64,000 nucleotides of DNA from Asparagopsis taxiformis (lineage: Eukaryota; Rhodophyta; Florideophyceae; Bonnemaisoniales; Bonnemaisoniaceae), in the NCBI GenBank assembly GCA_030407315.1, contig JALQPE010001977.1, forward strand, positions 62,001-126,000, in the 5' to 3' direction. Below the pieces are notes generated by a model. The model was not told where the DNA came from, did no database searches, and was given only the letters and a program-made list of their open reading frames with translations. The position numbers were made by a program, and so were the translations under genes. Within the stretch, counting starts at the first letter, position 1. Each line of letters starts with the position of its first letter. Shown one piece after another: positions 29,376 to 39,946 of this stretch.

Positions 29376-30173
29376 ATGAGCAACCGCTGCTAAGGGCGTG
29401 ACGGCTAGGAGGATTTTTATCTTGTGGGTATGTGAACTAAAATAACGGGATGATAGCAGGTAGACATTGTCATGTTCTATCATGCCGTCAAGTTTTCATT
29501 GTTTCTTGCTATGGTGTGCATCAACAGAAATATAGAGATGGACAAAAACTGTATTCATTGCCGCCGTACGCCACGTAGTCGTCTCAACTCGTTGCCTGTT
29601 CTAGTCGTGATCCTACAAGTAGGTTACGCTGTTGCTATATATTCTCAAAGTTAGTCAAGAACAAAGGCAGCACGATTTGCGTATCACACGCACACTAGAC
29701 CCTATCATGGTCCAAACTCCCAGGTCCAAACAAACGCTGTAAAATATCGACAAGTTGCAGAGTGGTCTAGACGTGGACTCACAAAACTATACATACCCGA
29801 GACAGACCAAATTTTTCCGTCTCGCAACAGGCACCCCCAAACATTCTCTCCCGTAGAACACAACAATTAAACCATCATGTTGCCATCTATTCTAGTGGAG
29901 CAGAAACAAAATTTGAGATTGCCTCGTTCCTGAAAAAGCATTAACGGGCACCAAACTAGTGAAATTGAATTTAGCTCGTACAAAATAGAGACCAATGGTT
30001 GTCCACTCGATCCATACAGTACGCCCAGCTGCGCTCGTCAACCACCCACAGACGCATCCCCACGCACCGCTCTGAGACGCAGACACCGACGGCGCCACAC
30101 GTTCGACAAGATTCCCATAGCTACTAACGTAGTCCTCGAGCATTCGTCCGTGGCAACCAGAATAAATTCCATC
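29376..30173. other. Intergenic region upstream of HCCS
   Basis: This 798-base stretch lies between the tRNA and the cytochrome c heme lyase gene. It is AT-richer than the genes and has only short open frames without coding character. It presumably contains the HCCS promoter and the tRNA upstream region. Confidence 0.4.
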
Positions 30174-31535
30174 ATGGGCGCGACCGGCAGCACGTTCTCC
30201 TACGCGGAGGACAAATGCCCCGTAGACCACAAGAACATGTCCAAGGAAGAAATGGAGCAAATGATGGCGAATTACAAATCGGCCGCCTCAATGCAGCGCG
30301 AACCCGACGTGCCACGCGACGCATCGAGCGAACAGTCAGCGACCGATACGTCTGCAAAGCGCGATGCGTGTCCTGTGGACCATAAAAACATGAGCAAGGA
30401 ACAAATTGCCGCATACATGCACAAACGAAACACAGACAGTCCCAACACTGTGTATGATGTCTACGGACAGCAATTGGACAAGTCAAACATGATGCCATCG
30501 ACACCAAATCAGCTCCCGTCACCCGGTCAGAAGGAGCCGCTGTCGACGCATCGTGTCAAATCCAACATTCCGAAAGCTGGAGAACAGTCCGATCAAACAT
30601 GGACGTATCCCTCTCCGCAGATGTTCTACAACGCACTGAAGCGGAAAGGGAAAGCTGATGGCGTGCAGGAATCCGACATGGATACTGTAGTTTCCGTGCA
30701 TAATACGATGAACGAGAAGACATGGGAAGAAGTCATGCAATGGGAGAGACGATTCCATTGTCAACAATGTGAAAATCCAAAATTGAAACGCTTCCTGGGC
30801 AGACCGCATGACTTGTCACCTGCCGCTCGTTTCCGCGTCTGGTTCCGAGGGTACCCCATGCCGTTCGATCGCCACGATTGGGTCGTGGATCGATGCGGCG
30901 AGGAGGCTCGCTACATCATAGATTACTACTACAGGGAAGGACCGGATCCGATTGAAATTCACGTCAGACCCGCCCTGGATTCTCCAATTGCTCTATTTGA
31001 CCGGATACGAAATCGCGCGAATTCAGTCAGAGACAGCATTGTAGGCGATTTAAGCTCCGTGCAGCGCCCAGCAGAATTGCAAAGTATACGCGATGCGCCT
31101 AGAGAGAGCGTTGTGCAGGGCGAGGAATTGGACAAGGAGGAGTTTGAATTTCTCACCAATTTGTCCGCGAAAGATGTGGATGACATTGCGAAAGACGTGC
31201 GCAACCGATGTGCAAAGTTCAATGAAGCTTTCGAAACGGCGGGCGACGATCCGGCAAAGATGGAGCGCGCGAATATTTCAGCGAATTATTGTATGGCACA
31301 GAGCATTTGTAGGCCGCAAGCAGCCGGTTTTATGCAGGCGCTTGAGAGCGGCAAGGATGATGGTGAGGCCTATGCGGATATGACTTCGTGTCTTGAGCGG
31401 TTTCATATTGTTGCACGAAGGGTCATGCTTGAGGCTGCTGGAATCACCCAGAACGGTCCTGAATTCTCGGCGCAGGAAGCCGCGTCCGCGAAAGCGAGCA
31501 GTGAACAATCGGCAGCAGCATCTAGTTTAGAATAG
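30174..31535 (+). CDS. HCCS: Holocytochrome c synthase (cytochrome c heme lyase) with C-terminal Cys extension
   Basis: The 453-residue protein attaches heme to apocytochrome c in the mitochondrial intermembrane space. Two N-terminal Cys-Pro heme-regulatory motifs share the repeated sequence CPVDHKNMSKE. The catalytic core (about 130-275) has TWTYPSPQMFYNALKRKGK, SVHNTMNEKTWEEVMQWE with the heme-ligand His, and FRGYPMPFDRHDWVVDR. All known HCCS enzymes end near the core. This one continues for about 150 residues with a helical segment holding Cys346, Cys373, Cys379 and Cys406, spaced C-x26-C-x5-C-x26-C. The segment contains an internal repeat (FNEAFETAGDD and FMQALESGKDD). The ATG at 30174 follows an in-frame GTG with no earlier ATG. 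The extension is best read as an added IMS disulfide domain (inference). Confidence 0.9.
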   Translation: MGATGSTFSYAEDKCPVDHKNMSKEEMEQMMANYKSAASMQREPDVPRDASSEQSATDTSAKRDACPVDHKNMSKEQIAAYMHKRNTDSPNTVYDVYGQQLDKSNMMPSTPNQLPSPGQKEPLSTHRVKSNIPKAGEQSDQTWTYPSPQMFYNALKRKGKADGVQESDMDTVVSVHNTMNEKTWEEVMQWERRFHCQQCENPKLKRFLGRPHDLSPAARFRVWFRGYPMPFDRHDWVVDRCGEEARYIIDYYYREGPDPIEIHVRPALDSPIALFDRIRNRANSVRDSIVGDLSSVQRPAELQSIRDAPRESVVQGEELDKEEFEFLTNLSAKDVDDIAKDVRNRCAKFNEAFETAGDDPAKMERANISANYCMAQSICRPQAAGFMQALESGKDDGEAYADMTSCLERFHIVARRVMLEAAGITQNGPEFSAQEAASAKASSEQSAAASSLE

Positions 31536-31646
31536 ATGGGTTCAGAGTTTTGTAAATACTGCTCCTCTCTAGGCATATGTATATTCCCCGGTTTATCTGC
31601 TACAACATGTACAAATGGTCTGTCAAGATAAGCAACATAAAGTATC

Positions 31647-33320
31647 CTAGATGCGACCAGGGTCTTCTCCCGTGTCCAGGAACAGTGTTCCTGTCAAGGA
31701 CTCGTACCCGAATAACTCGGCAAACCGACCCCATTCAATGGCAATCTCTAGCTGTCTACGGCTCTCTATCGGCGAAAAGTGTTTGAGCAGAATAGTGTCA
31801 AAGATGAGCTCCTGCGGCAATTTTTGAGTTCCAGCTTGCGAAAGAAGGCGCTGAATTTGTGCAACGAGCCGAGCACCCGGAGCCGACAAAACTGCCAGAC
31901 GCACAATATTCTTACGATCATCAATGGAGGCTGTAATGAAGCGTTGGCCTTTCTCATTAATTCTGACATCACCCTCGTCGACTTCGATCAAACCAAGGAT
32001 GCTCGCCGCATCTATGAGAGGATAGAGGTCATCGACGTCGAGTTGAAGTCGCTGGCCGAGCAGATATAGGTCGGCCGGCTCTTCGGCTATGAATGAAAGC
32101 AATCCTCCAACACTTCCAATGCGCACGCCTGGGAGTTGCGGATAGCGTTCGGGCGATTCTGGAACGCCAAGTTCTTCTTCCAGTTCCAGTCCTACCGGTC
32201 GCAATGGCTCCGACAAGCTGAGGGTGCTGAGGGGCGTCTTCGCGGAGAGATTGTTGCCATCAAATGTGGAGTCGGCTACGGGCTGTGGATCTGGCAACAG
32301 GCTAGGTACTGTGTCGGCAACGTTGTGATTGTCAAACGCGGAAATAGCGCCGACGAGTGGGGACTCGCCGCTAAGGACAGTGTCGTCCTCTGCGGACACG
32401 GAGTAATCATCGTCTGATAATATGGTGTACACCAGATCGGTAATTTGCTGGAAACGCATCGACTTTCGATTGCGCGGATGGGGCATATTAATTGGCAATA
32501 TGGTGCGAATTCTGCCCGGGTCCTTTCCAAGAATGACGATTCGATCGGCCAATGTAACAGCCTCTTCAATCCCGTGTGTGACAATAAGAACAGAGGTGGT
32601 CGTGACATTACCAGCCTGCCACAATCTGAGCAGTTCGGAGCGCAAATTTTCAGCGGTGAGCACATCGAGGGCAGAAAAAGGCTCGTCCATGCACAAAAAC
32701 TCTGGCTCAACAGCAAGAGCTCTTGCAAATCCGACGCGCTGACGCATACCGCCCGACAATTCGCGCGGGTATGCGTTTTCGTAGCCATCAAGTCCGATGA
32801 CATCGATAGCCTGCATAGCTCTCTTGCGCTTCAATTCTCTATCAGAATTCTGATGTGAGAGGCCGAGTTCGACGTTCTCCAGCACGGTAAGCCATGGATA
32901 GAGAGCAAATGTCTGAAAGACGATTGACGCGCCGGGATTGGTGCCCGAAAACGGCCGGCCCTTATACAAAGCTTCTCCTTTGGACGGACGCTGCAAGCCG
33001 GCCAATATGCGCAGCACGGTGGACTTTCCGCTTCCGGACGGGCCGAGAATGCAGACGATCTCGCCCTCCTTCAATTCGAGGGAGAGATCGTCGATGACGC
33101 GCACGCCGCCCACGTCGTATGAAACGTGATTCAGCGAGGAGATTACGGCGCGCGATGGCGACGAGGCTGGTTGTGTCACTTGTTGTGGCTTATTCGCGGC
33201 GCCGGTACGCGCCATTGTCGGCGTGCAGACAGAGCGTGGCCGACGCGTACATAGACGTCGGACAGGGTCGAGACGGCATGGAAACGCTCGCGGGTTGGCG
33301 GGCGCGGTGAATGAGGCCAT
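31647..33320 (-). CDS. NitT/TauT-type ABC transporter ATPase with AAA-associated C-terminal domain, plastid-targeted
   Basis: The 557-residue soluble ATPase has a 55-residue transit-like leader and then one ABC domain. Walker A is GPSGSGKS (93-100), the Q-loop is Gln136, the signature LSGGM is at 189-193, Walker B is FLCMDEPF (208-215) and the H-loop is His249. It is of the NrtD/SsuB/TauB class (nitrate, sulfonate, taurine importers). A linker of about 80 residues follows, then a C-terminal domain of about 155 residues of the AAA-associated type (PF09821) that cyanobacterial and archaeal members carry. No membrane span is present, so it must pair with a separate permease. The leader implies a plastid-envelope importer inherited from the cyanobacterial ancestor; the substrate is unknown. 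The ATG at 33320 starts the leader. Confidence 0.87.
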   Translation of the reverse strand: MASFTAPANPRAFPCRLDPVRRLCTRRPRSVCTPTMARTGAANKPQQVTQPASSPSRAVISSLNHVSYDVGGVRVIDDLSLELKEGEIVCILGPSGSGKSTVLRILAGLQRPSKGEALYKGRPFSGTNPGASIVFQTFALYPWLTVLENVELGLSHQNSDRELKRKRAMQAIDVIGLDGYENAYPRELSGGMRQRVGFARALAVEPEFLCMDEPFSALDVLTAENLRSELLRLWQAGNVTTTSVLIVTHGIEEAVTLADRIVILGKDPGRIRTILPINMPHPRNRKSMRFQQITDLVYTILSDDDYSVSAEDDTVLSGESPLVGAISAFDNHNVADTVPSLLPDPQPVADSTFDGNNLSAKTPLSTLSLSEPLRPVGLELEEELGVPESPERYPQLPGVRIGSVGGLLSFIAEEPADLYLLGQRLQLDVDDLYPLIDAASILGLIEVDEGDVRINEKGQRFITASIDDRKNIVRLAVLSAPGARLVAQIQRLLSQAGTQKLPQELIFDTILLKHFSPIESRRQLEIAIEWGRFAELFGYESLTGTLFLDTGEDPGRI

Positions 33321-34241
33321 GTTGGGTGGATGTGGATGGTTGGTGGGGTCGTTTTCAGCACATGACGCTTCGAGGTGTGGTAGCGAATTGGCGCTAGTGG
33401 CAACGACTCGGCTGGACGTGAGACGGCTTGTTGGGGAAAATGTTGGTTGGTGAATAGCACGAGGTTGCAGTCGGATTTTTTGATGATCGACCAATGTTGA
33501 GCTGGTGATGATCGAAAATTTTTGGATTGTATGATAAATTGTGCTGGCCGGGGTAGAGTGAGATGGCCGAGGCAAATGGCCAATTACGTAAGCCACACTC
33601 GTGCTCATACCCGTTGATTCGCTTGTGCCATGCATGCCAAACCTGTCGAGCAACGCTCAATTTTCTTTGCTGCCGCATTGGTCTGGCATAGATTGTTGTG
33701 TCTACCAGTGACGGAACAGGTGTAGCTGGACCTGGTTCAGCTGCAGTAATCTCACGTGTCCAAGTCTGGACTGATTTGGGATTACCCAACTTTAAAACGT
33801 TTGGTCCTTCTTGGACTTGAATCCACAAACAGGTTGGGATTCAGTTGATGAATACAAGACTGAAAGCAGTGCCATTTGTCATCGACTACCCATAGACTGT
33901 TCCAAAATAATTTTGACGCTTCCTCCGATCGCAGAGGCTAACTACACTCAACGGACATGAAATATGCGTGCTTCCGCCTGCATTACAAACTTGTGTGTAT
34001 TGAAATTTAAAGCAGCACAGCGGACAGCCTCGACAAAAATCTTCCAGTTTTGTCATTCATGCCATTCACAGATTACAGAAACGCATCCCTGTCTCAAGAC
34101 GGCTGCATTTAAACAAAGCGTCATGCACAAAATGTTTGCCAAATGCATGCGGTGCAGCCGCATGTAACCAATTGAAGCAATCAAAGTACACAAATACCAG
34201 CCTCGCCACAGCTTGCTGCGAGGCGACGTCAGTGCGATATA
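33321..34241. other. Divergent intergenic region, ABC ATPase / small hypothetical gene
   Basis: This 921-base stretch lies between divergent starts. The ABC frame stays open upstream to 33653 but with non-coding composition. No repeat or RNA gene is visible. Confidence 0.35.
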
Positions 34242-34619
34242 ATGGCAAATCTATTCCAGCCAACCGACGCGGATGAGGATCCGTGGGAGAACGATGTGCC
34301 GCCCTCTTTCCAAAGCACTCGACGAGAGAGTCATGCGACTAGAAAGGTGTCGATTCCACGATTGATCACTCCACGTCTGGCGTCACGACTCGGCAAGCGT
34401 GTTTCTGTACCGTTTGTTCTGTCGCCGAGATCAGTCAATTCTAGTCCGATGACCGCCACGACCGCTTCGCCGACGTCGCAAACTGCGCCGCTTTCACCGC
34501 TTTCTGGTGTTGACGCCAAACCTGTGCAGCACAATGAGGGTGGCTTGCCGCATTGGAGAGCTATTTCGCCGAGGATTAAGAAGGCTTTTGCGTTTTGGAA
34601 AAAGGAATCTGGAGAGTGA
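34242..34619 (+). CDS. Small Ser/Thr/Pro-rich hypothetical protein
   Basis: The 125-residue product begins MANLFQPTDADEDPWEND and ends with a short amphipathic helix (RIKKAFAFWKKESGE). In between it is Ser/Thr/Pro/Arg-rich and disordered, with several possible proline-directed phosphorylation sites (SPRS, LSPL, ISPR). No family is recognised. The composition and the amphipathic helix ends favour a real gene over a chance frame, but there is no independent support. Confidence 0.45.
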   Translation: MANLFQPTDADEDPWENDVPPSFQSTRRESHATRKVSIPRLITPRLASRLGKRVSVPFVLSPRSVNSSPMTATTASPTSQTAPLSPLSGVDAKPVQHNEGGLPHWRAISPRIKKAFAFWKKESGE

Positions 34620-37501
34620 ATTGGTGAGACGAGAAGCGCCTTGAGGAGGAGCTTGGTTTTTTGCTGCGAGTGTATGTTGTTGTTATCGATTTGAGTAGGT
34701 TGGCTTTGAAAGCGCAATTTAGATACATTTAGAAAACTGGTCATTTTGTGATGGAGATTCTTAGTATCAAGTCCAGCGTGGTGACTCCTCTAGTGAGAGC
34801 GTCAGTCTCGGACGGTCTTCGACGTGTTTACTTGGTTTGATTGTTGTATAGTGCGCATGTAAACCGAAAACTTTCCCGCGGAGTGTACAAAAAGCTAGCC
34901 AGTTCAAAGGATTCCCCCTCCACAACGTCGAGTTATTGCTGGAATTGTAGAGAGATTGTAAGAGGACCATAATGAGAGAACACGTCGGCAGCGGTGAGCG
35001 CCATTAAGAACGAGACAGACATGAATGCATTCTATGCAAAAAAACCGTTTTGATCTTTGAGAAGATGTATCTTGTAAATTCATTGCTGCAAATGTGCATC
35101 CATTATCATTGAAAGATTGATCACTCATTTCTTTCACGCTACATGCGTCGGTGACGAAGAGTGATGATCGATTGGAAGAAACACGCAGCCACTTACAGGA
35201 CGTATGACGAGTTGGGCATATGAAGCGGTGCCGAAAAAGTTTACTATGCATTGTTGACGTGAACAGAGACCAGTTGCATTGCAACCGTTCCATTCGGTTT
35301 CTACTGACAACATTGCGGCAGGAAAGGGTTGACAACACATTATAATCCAAAGTACGGACCAGAAAGCGTCACACAATGGCGCTCTTCAAAGCGGTTTGCA
35401 GACAGTGCACACACGACAATGCCTTGGTGTTGCAATAGAGTGCTGATGTCGTCATCTCTTCTAGCTAGTGAGTATTTCAGGTGAGGTTAGGCGCCGTCTT
35501 ACATACGGAACCGCATGAAGCAAAATCCGGTCCTCTAGGCGTGACAACGGGTATGATTTACTCGATGGAACGCAACGAGAGCTACGTCTACACCATAACA
35601 GTCGTCGATGCAACAATGCGGCATGGCAGTCACAGTCGAGCATACCAACCACAATAGCAGACATGCATAACACGCCGAATACACCCACGTGGCGAGCCGG
35701 TAACACCACTACTGGTCCACAAAACAGCACGACACATCGAGGCGCATGCGAGCGTTGACTTGCGCCATCTTTCAAATGACCGTCTGCACAAAGCAGCACG
35801 TCATACAGTCGGAAGCACCGATGGTGCATTCTGGCAGTCATGACCATGCAGCGAGGGCAAGATCACCACACAGTTGCCCATGAAAGCGTAAAGCTGGGAT
35901 GTCGGATGGTGTGAATGAACACGTCCGAGATGGGGTATCTATGCAGTTTGACGCATTGATGGGCAATGTTGTGGAATCTCGACGTCGCTGATTTCAGTCG
36001 TGGTAACGGCCGTTCAAACATGGCGTCGAATAATGCGTCGCGTGCTGGTGCACGATGACACCATTGTTGCGGAAAGAATGCACGTGACAGATATTGGTGG
36101 CGTGCATTCAGTTTCTGTTCCAGCAAAGCATGTCCTTCTGCCGACACGCGCGGCGTCGCACCCCAGCTGCGATTTGGCCGGTCTCGAGGTTTGTTGCGCG
36201 GGTGGTCGACGACTGCGCTGCATGGATCGGCGGCATTTATAGGTTTGGTCTCGAGTGTTTGCAAGCCGTCTGACTACCAATCATTTTCTATACAGGTTTC
36301 ACGTGGCTTGTATCCATTGGCATTCATGTCACGCAAGACCTGATTTTATCCATGGAGATCGAAATGCTCTCCCCGCGCGTATAGCAATCGACTTTTTTCA
36401 AATATTTGGATCAAATATTTCCCAATTTGAAAAGACCATCTCTGATCTTGACAACACATTTGAATTTCTACAGCACTACAGCACAGTAATATCGTAAGCG
36501 ATCACCACTACCCTACCTCTTCAATAACCACAAACCCAACTGATTACGCCATCAACAACACATCCCAAATATCACCCCAACAGTCCCATTCCCCGCATCA
36601 ACATCACGCATATCCATCGGTCCGCATCACAGCCGTCGTCTCTCACCTGACGCAACACGCCACCGCACAGCACGAGCGTACCAGTGACGCAGCACATACA
36701 GCAATCCTTGCTGTGTGACGCGTCCTCAACCGCCGCGACTTAAATTAAACCCGCGACGCGTCATGCCGCCACCCGGACATTTGCATGCCTCATCAGACCG
36801 GCGACTGCGGTGTCGTCGCGCTGCAATGCACCGTCATGTCTGGATGAGGTTTTGCGCATGACACTGCCATTGCATGTGCTGCATTGCGTTTGCTGCGAGA
36901 TTTTGCTGACGTGCACCGATGACTTGAAACTGTAGTGAGGATTAGTGATGCTTCGTGTCGCGCTTTCAACAGGCTTGACTCCACGCGAGATTTACGCTTG
37001 CATCTGAACGTGCGCACCGCGTAGGAGTGGGTGGTTTTAGATTATACTCGGAAATTGCGCTGGTTTGAAGCTTTCGATAGGTGTGGATTTTGGCGACATT
37101 GCTGGTGGCCATTATGGCCGGACTGGTGTCATGCGACAGATTTTGTGGCGCGGTGGAGATGTAGGGTAGCAGTCTGGCATTGTTGCATGTTAGGTGAATT
37201 GGAAATGTACACTATCATTAATTGACACAAGTAGGAGGTAGTAGAAGTAACGCATCCTTACTCGTACTTTACATTGATAAGAATAAGTCGATGCGTCGTG
37301 AAGCGCTTGTGTAACGTACCATATATGGCTGAATTGATGGTTTGAATATGGAACATGTCTGGTGCTTTAACATACAGGCGAGCGCCCTATTGACATACTC
37401 CACGCAGAATGGCAATCAAGCGCAGTCGCTGATTGGCCGCTTGGTCGCACGGGCCCCGTTTGAATTTGGAGCAATTTACATCTGTGCTCCGGCTGTGGCC
37501 A
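34620..37501. other. 2.9 kb gene-poor region
   Basis: No open frame here has convincing coding character; the minus-strand frames at 35461-35847 and 35863-36264 are rich in Cys, His and Arg with no domain. The only structured element seen is a 9-base perfect inverted repeat in an AT-rich patch at 36400-36420. A very C-rich plus-strand segment (about 36500-36720) follows. It may be regulatory DNA or contain unrecognised non-coding transcripts. Confidence 0.4.
36400..36420. repeat. AT-rich perfect inverted repeat
   Basis: AAATATTTG and CAAATATTT form a perfect 9-base inverted repeat separated by GAT. Each half also contains the palindrome AAATATTT. A dimeric protein-binding site or a helix-destabilising element is possible. 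Confidence 0.6.
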
Positions 37502-37840
37502 ATGGGATCCTCGACAGCATCCAAGTGGCGTCACAAAAATGCATCAACTCATGTTGCTGCCAGAAACAGCACCTCCTCCGTCCCCCTGTCGTACGCTACT
37601 GTAGACGTGTTCGACGATCTGTTTTCCTTCGACGTGACGCGAGAGTTGCCATGCATCCCAAGCTCCACAGATTATCAACGTCACGCCGCGTGGAAAAAGA
37701 AAACTAAATCAGTTGTGTTACAACAAAACCTGTCTCATTTACTCATTTCTAGCGCCATCACACGCTCCGGTCACTCACTCAGGCCAAGTCACCGCATAGA
37801 GTCCTCCCAGGATCCGGCACCAGCATGCTCTTCTGCTTGA
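37502..37840 (+). CDS. Candidate small protein overlapping the sulfotransferase 3' end
   Basis: A 112-codon ATG frame has a middle part with protein-like patterning (SYATVDVFDDLFSFDVTREL) and a basic C-terminal half. Its last 62 bases overlap the antisense 3' end of the sulfotransferase coding sequence. No family is recognised and the C-terminus may be fortuitous. An inverted CCAAT (attgg) lies upstream near 37431. Confidence 0.25.
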   Translation: MGSSTASKWRHKNASTHVAARNSTSSVPLSYATVDVFDDLFSFDVTRELPCIPSSTDYQRHAAWKKKTKSVVLQQNLSHLLISSAITRSGHSLRPSHRIESSQDPAPACSSA

Positions 37841-38726
37841 GCGCACGGAACAATTTCCACTCATTCGCCATCCTAGTCTCGTTTACATCTGCTCCATCCT
37901 CCTCCGGCGCTTCCTCCGATACGTTTTCCGTCACCAGTAGCGACGCAACCCTCTTATGCAGATCCGTATGCGGCTCCTCATACAAATCGATCACTTCATC
38001 AAACCGTGCCACAATACCATCAATTCTTTCCTGCAGCTCTGACGCCTCGCCGCAATGCTCTCCCTTCCTGTCATAATAGTCATACAACGCGCACTCCGGC
38101 ACATGATTCATAAAGTACGCATACGAACTCGTATGCGGAATACCATAATGCTCCGTCTTCAACTGGCGGTTATACTTGAACATCGACTTCCATCTCTGCG
38201 GCGGCGCGCGAATCGACGTCACAAAGTAGTACCCCATGCGTCGCATGCAGCTCGTCGTGTACGCATCCGGAATAAGATGCCCGAGCAAATGACGCCGTGG
38301 GATCGAGCTGTTGCAGATCGCCAGCGCGCTCTGGAGACACGTTTCCAAGCTGCAGGGATAGTCCAACTCGCCACGATGCGCAAAGTATCTTCGAATCGCC
38401 GCTGCAGTCGCACTGCTGCCCGTCTTCACCGGCTTGTCGTACAGCACAAAGCGGAGACAGTCGTCGACATTGCGATGGATGATCGGCGCGCTGCGCTCCC
38501 CGGATCGCGCGTGCACGGACGCCAGATACAGCGTGCTGTTCTGCATGGTCAGCGCGCGAAAGTCGGTCGTGAACGTCATGAAGACAAAGGCACAGAAGGA
38601 CACCGCGATGGTCACGGTTAGCGTCGGCGTGCGGGGGATCGCCATGAGCGCGTTGAGATGGATGAATGCTGGACGTTTGGATGCTACGGACGGATGGATC
38701 GCGTGTTGCGGTCTGCTGGGCGCCAT
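37779..38726 (-). CDS. Golgi sulfotransferase (P-loop, carbohydrate type)
   Basis: The 315-residue type II membrane protein has an anchor at about residues 35-53 and a luminal sulfotransferase domain. The 5'-phosphosulfate loop for PAPS reads LYDKPVKTGSSATAAAIRRYF (about 96-115), and the 3'-phosphate region reads TSIRAPPQRWKSMFKY (170-185). The pattern is that of animal galactose-3-O and heparan 2-O sulfotransferases, which transfer sulfate from PAPS to sugar hydroxyls. In a red alga the natural acceptors would be wall galactans, but this is inference. The ATG at 38726 is the first in frame (a GTG lies farther out); the ATG at 38645, just before the anchor, would also work. The acidic EEAPEEDG stretch is near the C-terminus. 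Confidence 0.8.
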   Translation of the reverse strand: MAPSRPQHAIHPSVASKRPAFIHLNALMAIPRTPTLTVTIAVSFCAFVFMTFTTDFRALTMQNSTLYLASVHARSGERSAPIIHRNVDDCLRFVLYDKPVKTGSSATAAAIRRYFAHRGELDYPCSLETCLQSALAICNSSIPRRHLLGHLIPDAYTTSCMRRMGYYFVTSIRAPPQRWKSMFKYNRQLKTEHYGIPHTSSYAYFMNHVPECALYDYYDRKGEHCGEASELQERIDGIVARFDEVIDLYEEPHTDLHKRVASLLVTENVSEEAPEEDGADVNETRMANEWKLFRALKQKSMLVPDPGRTLCGDLA

Positions 38727-39946
38727 TGTTGGGGTGTGCGGCAAGCCATTTCGAATGTGCACGGGTGAGGCTGGCGGGGCGCGTGGATTAGCGGCGGATG
38801 AGACGACACTGGTTGACTGTCGGGCGATGGCGGTCGCGATGGGTAGGGTTCCACGTCCGGTGGCGGCGCGGATTGATGCGGGCGTGGAGGAAATTTTGAC
38901 GGTGGCTGGTATACGGTGGATTATGTAAATTTGTCTGTAACGGACATCTGTCGAGAGTGGCGAGCTGAGTCCAACGTCGTGTCACACTCTGTGCTGTTGA
39001 CAATGCAGGTGGTAGAATATATATGGAGCTGGGGAGGAAGGATACATGGCTGGACTTGGTGTATGATGGGTAACCATGCGGGTGGGATTGCTGTGAGCTG
39101 CTGGACAAGAATAGGCAGAGGGGTGCGCAGAAGGAGGGGTTGAGAGAGAAGAATGTGAGAAGGGAAAGCATGTACTAAATTTGGTGAATTGAGTGGACGG
39201 TGGAAGGAGGGGGCTCGGGATGTAACAATTTAATTGGTTGTTTTGGAGAAATCACCGTGGCAGGGGGCTCTGTTTTTTGGTGTGTCGCGGAGCTTTGGAG
39301 GAGGCTTGCTGAAGATGAGGTTGTTGAGCATGGAATGATGTCGTTAAACTGTAAACAATTGGATTGCATCGACGAACAGGGGCGCGAACGTTGCGCTGTC
39401 GTATGCAATGCTATGATGCAGTGCCGCCTTGATGCTGACCAGCGATGTTGGGGCGCGTGCTCGGCTATGGGTGGTTGTTGCAACTGGTGGATCGAGCAGA
39501 GGCGAGTCGAGATGCGTGTCGTCGCCGAGCTGTGCAGTGCATCGTTTAGCATGATTATAGCAATGCAGATCGATTGGGTTGTCGCGAGTGGCAGACTGAC
39601 TGGCTGGCTGTCAGTGATTTTAGAGAGACGGACGGAGAACGAGTCGAGAGATTTGCGTGCTGCCCAACAGCGCAGAAAAGAGAGAGTGTGACCATCAGCA
39701 AGTGTCACGTACGTTGGCAGTAAGGCCGCGAGCGCACAATTTCTCCAAATTACGTCCAGCAGCGCATTTGATATTTTGCACGCCATTCAAAAAACAATTA
39801 CAATTCAGATTGTTAAATCTCCACAACACACTTGAAAAAGCGCAGCCGTCCCGCATCGACACAGCTCGCCATAACATCATCGACTCACCTTTCAACGACG
39901 TCTGCCCACTTTGCCCCGCTTCACCTCACCGCCCCCCGCCCCGCCC
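38727..39946. other. Divergent intergenic region, sulfotransferase / second C2H2 gene
   Basis: This 1.2 kb region holds a TATA-like atatatat near 39017 (either strand). A segment at 39175-39786 is open on both strands but biased in composition and without an ATG-started domain; I do not call it. It probably includes the upstream regulatory region of the zinc-finger gene. Confidence 0.4.

Noticed and set aside
35461..36264. Two minus-strand frames of 128 and 133 codons in the gene-poor region
   Set aside because: Cys/Arg/His-rich composition, no domain and no supporting context.
39175..39786. Region open on both strands upstream of the second C2H2 gene
   Set aside because: The plus frame begins at a GTG and is Cys/Trp/Met-rich without a domain; the minus frame is Ser/Thr/His-rich. 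It looks like a stop-poor non-coding stretch.
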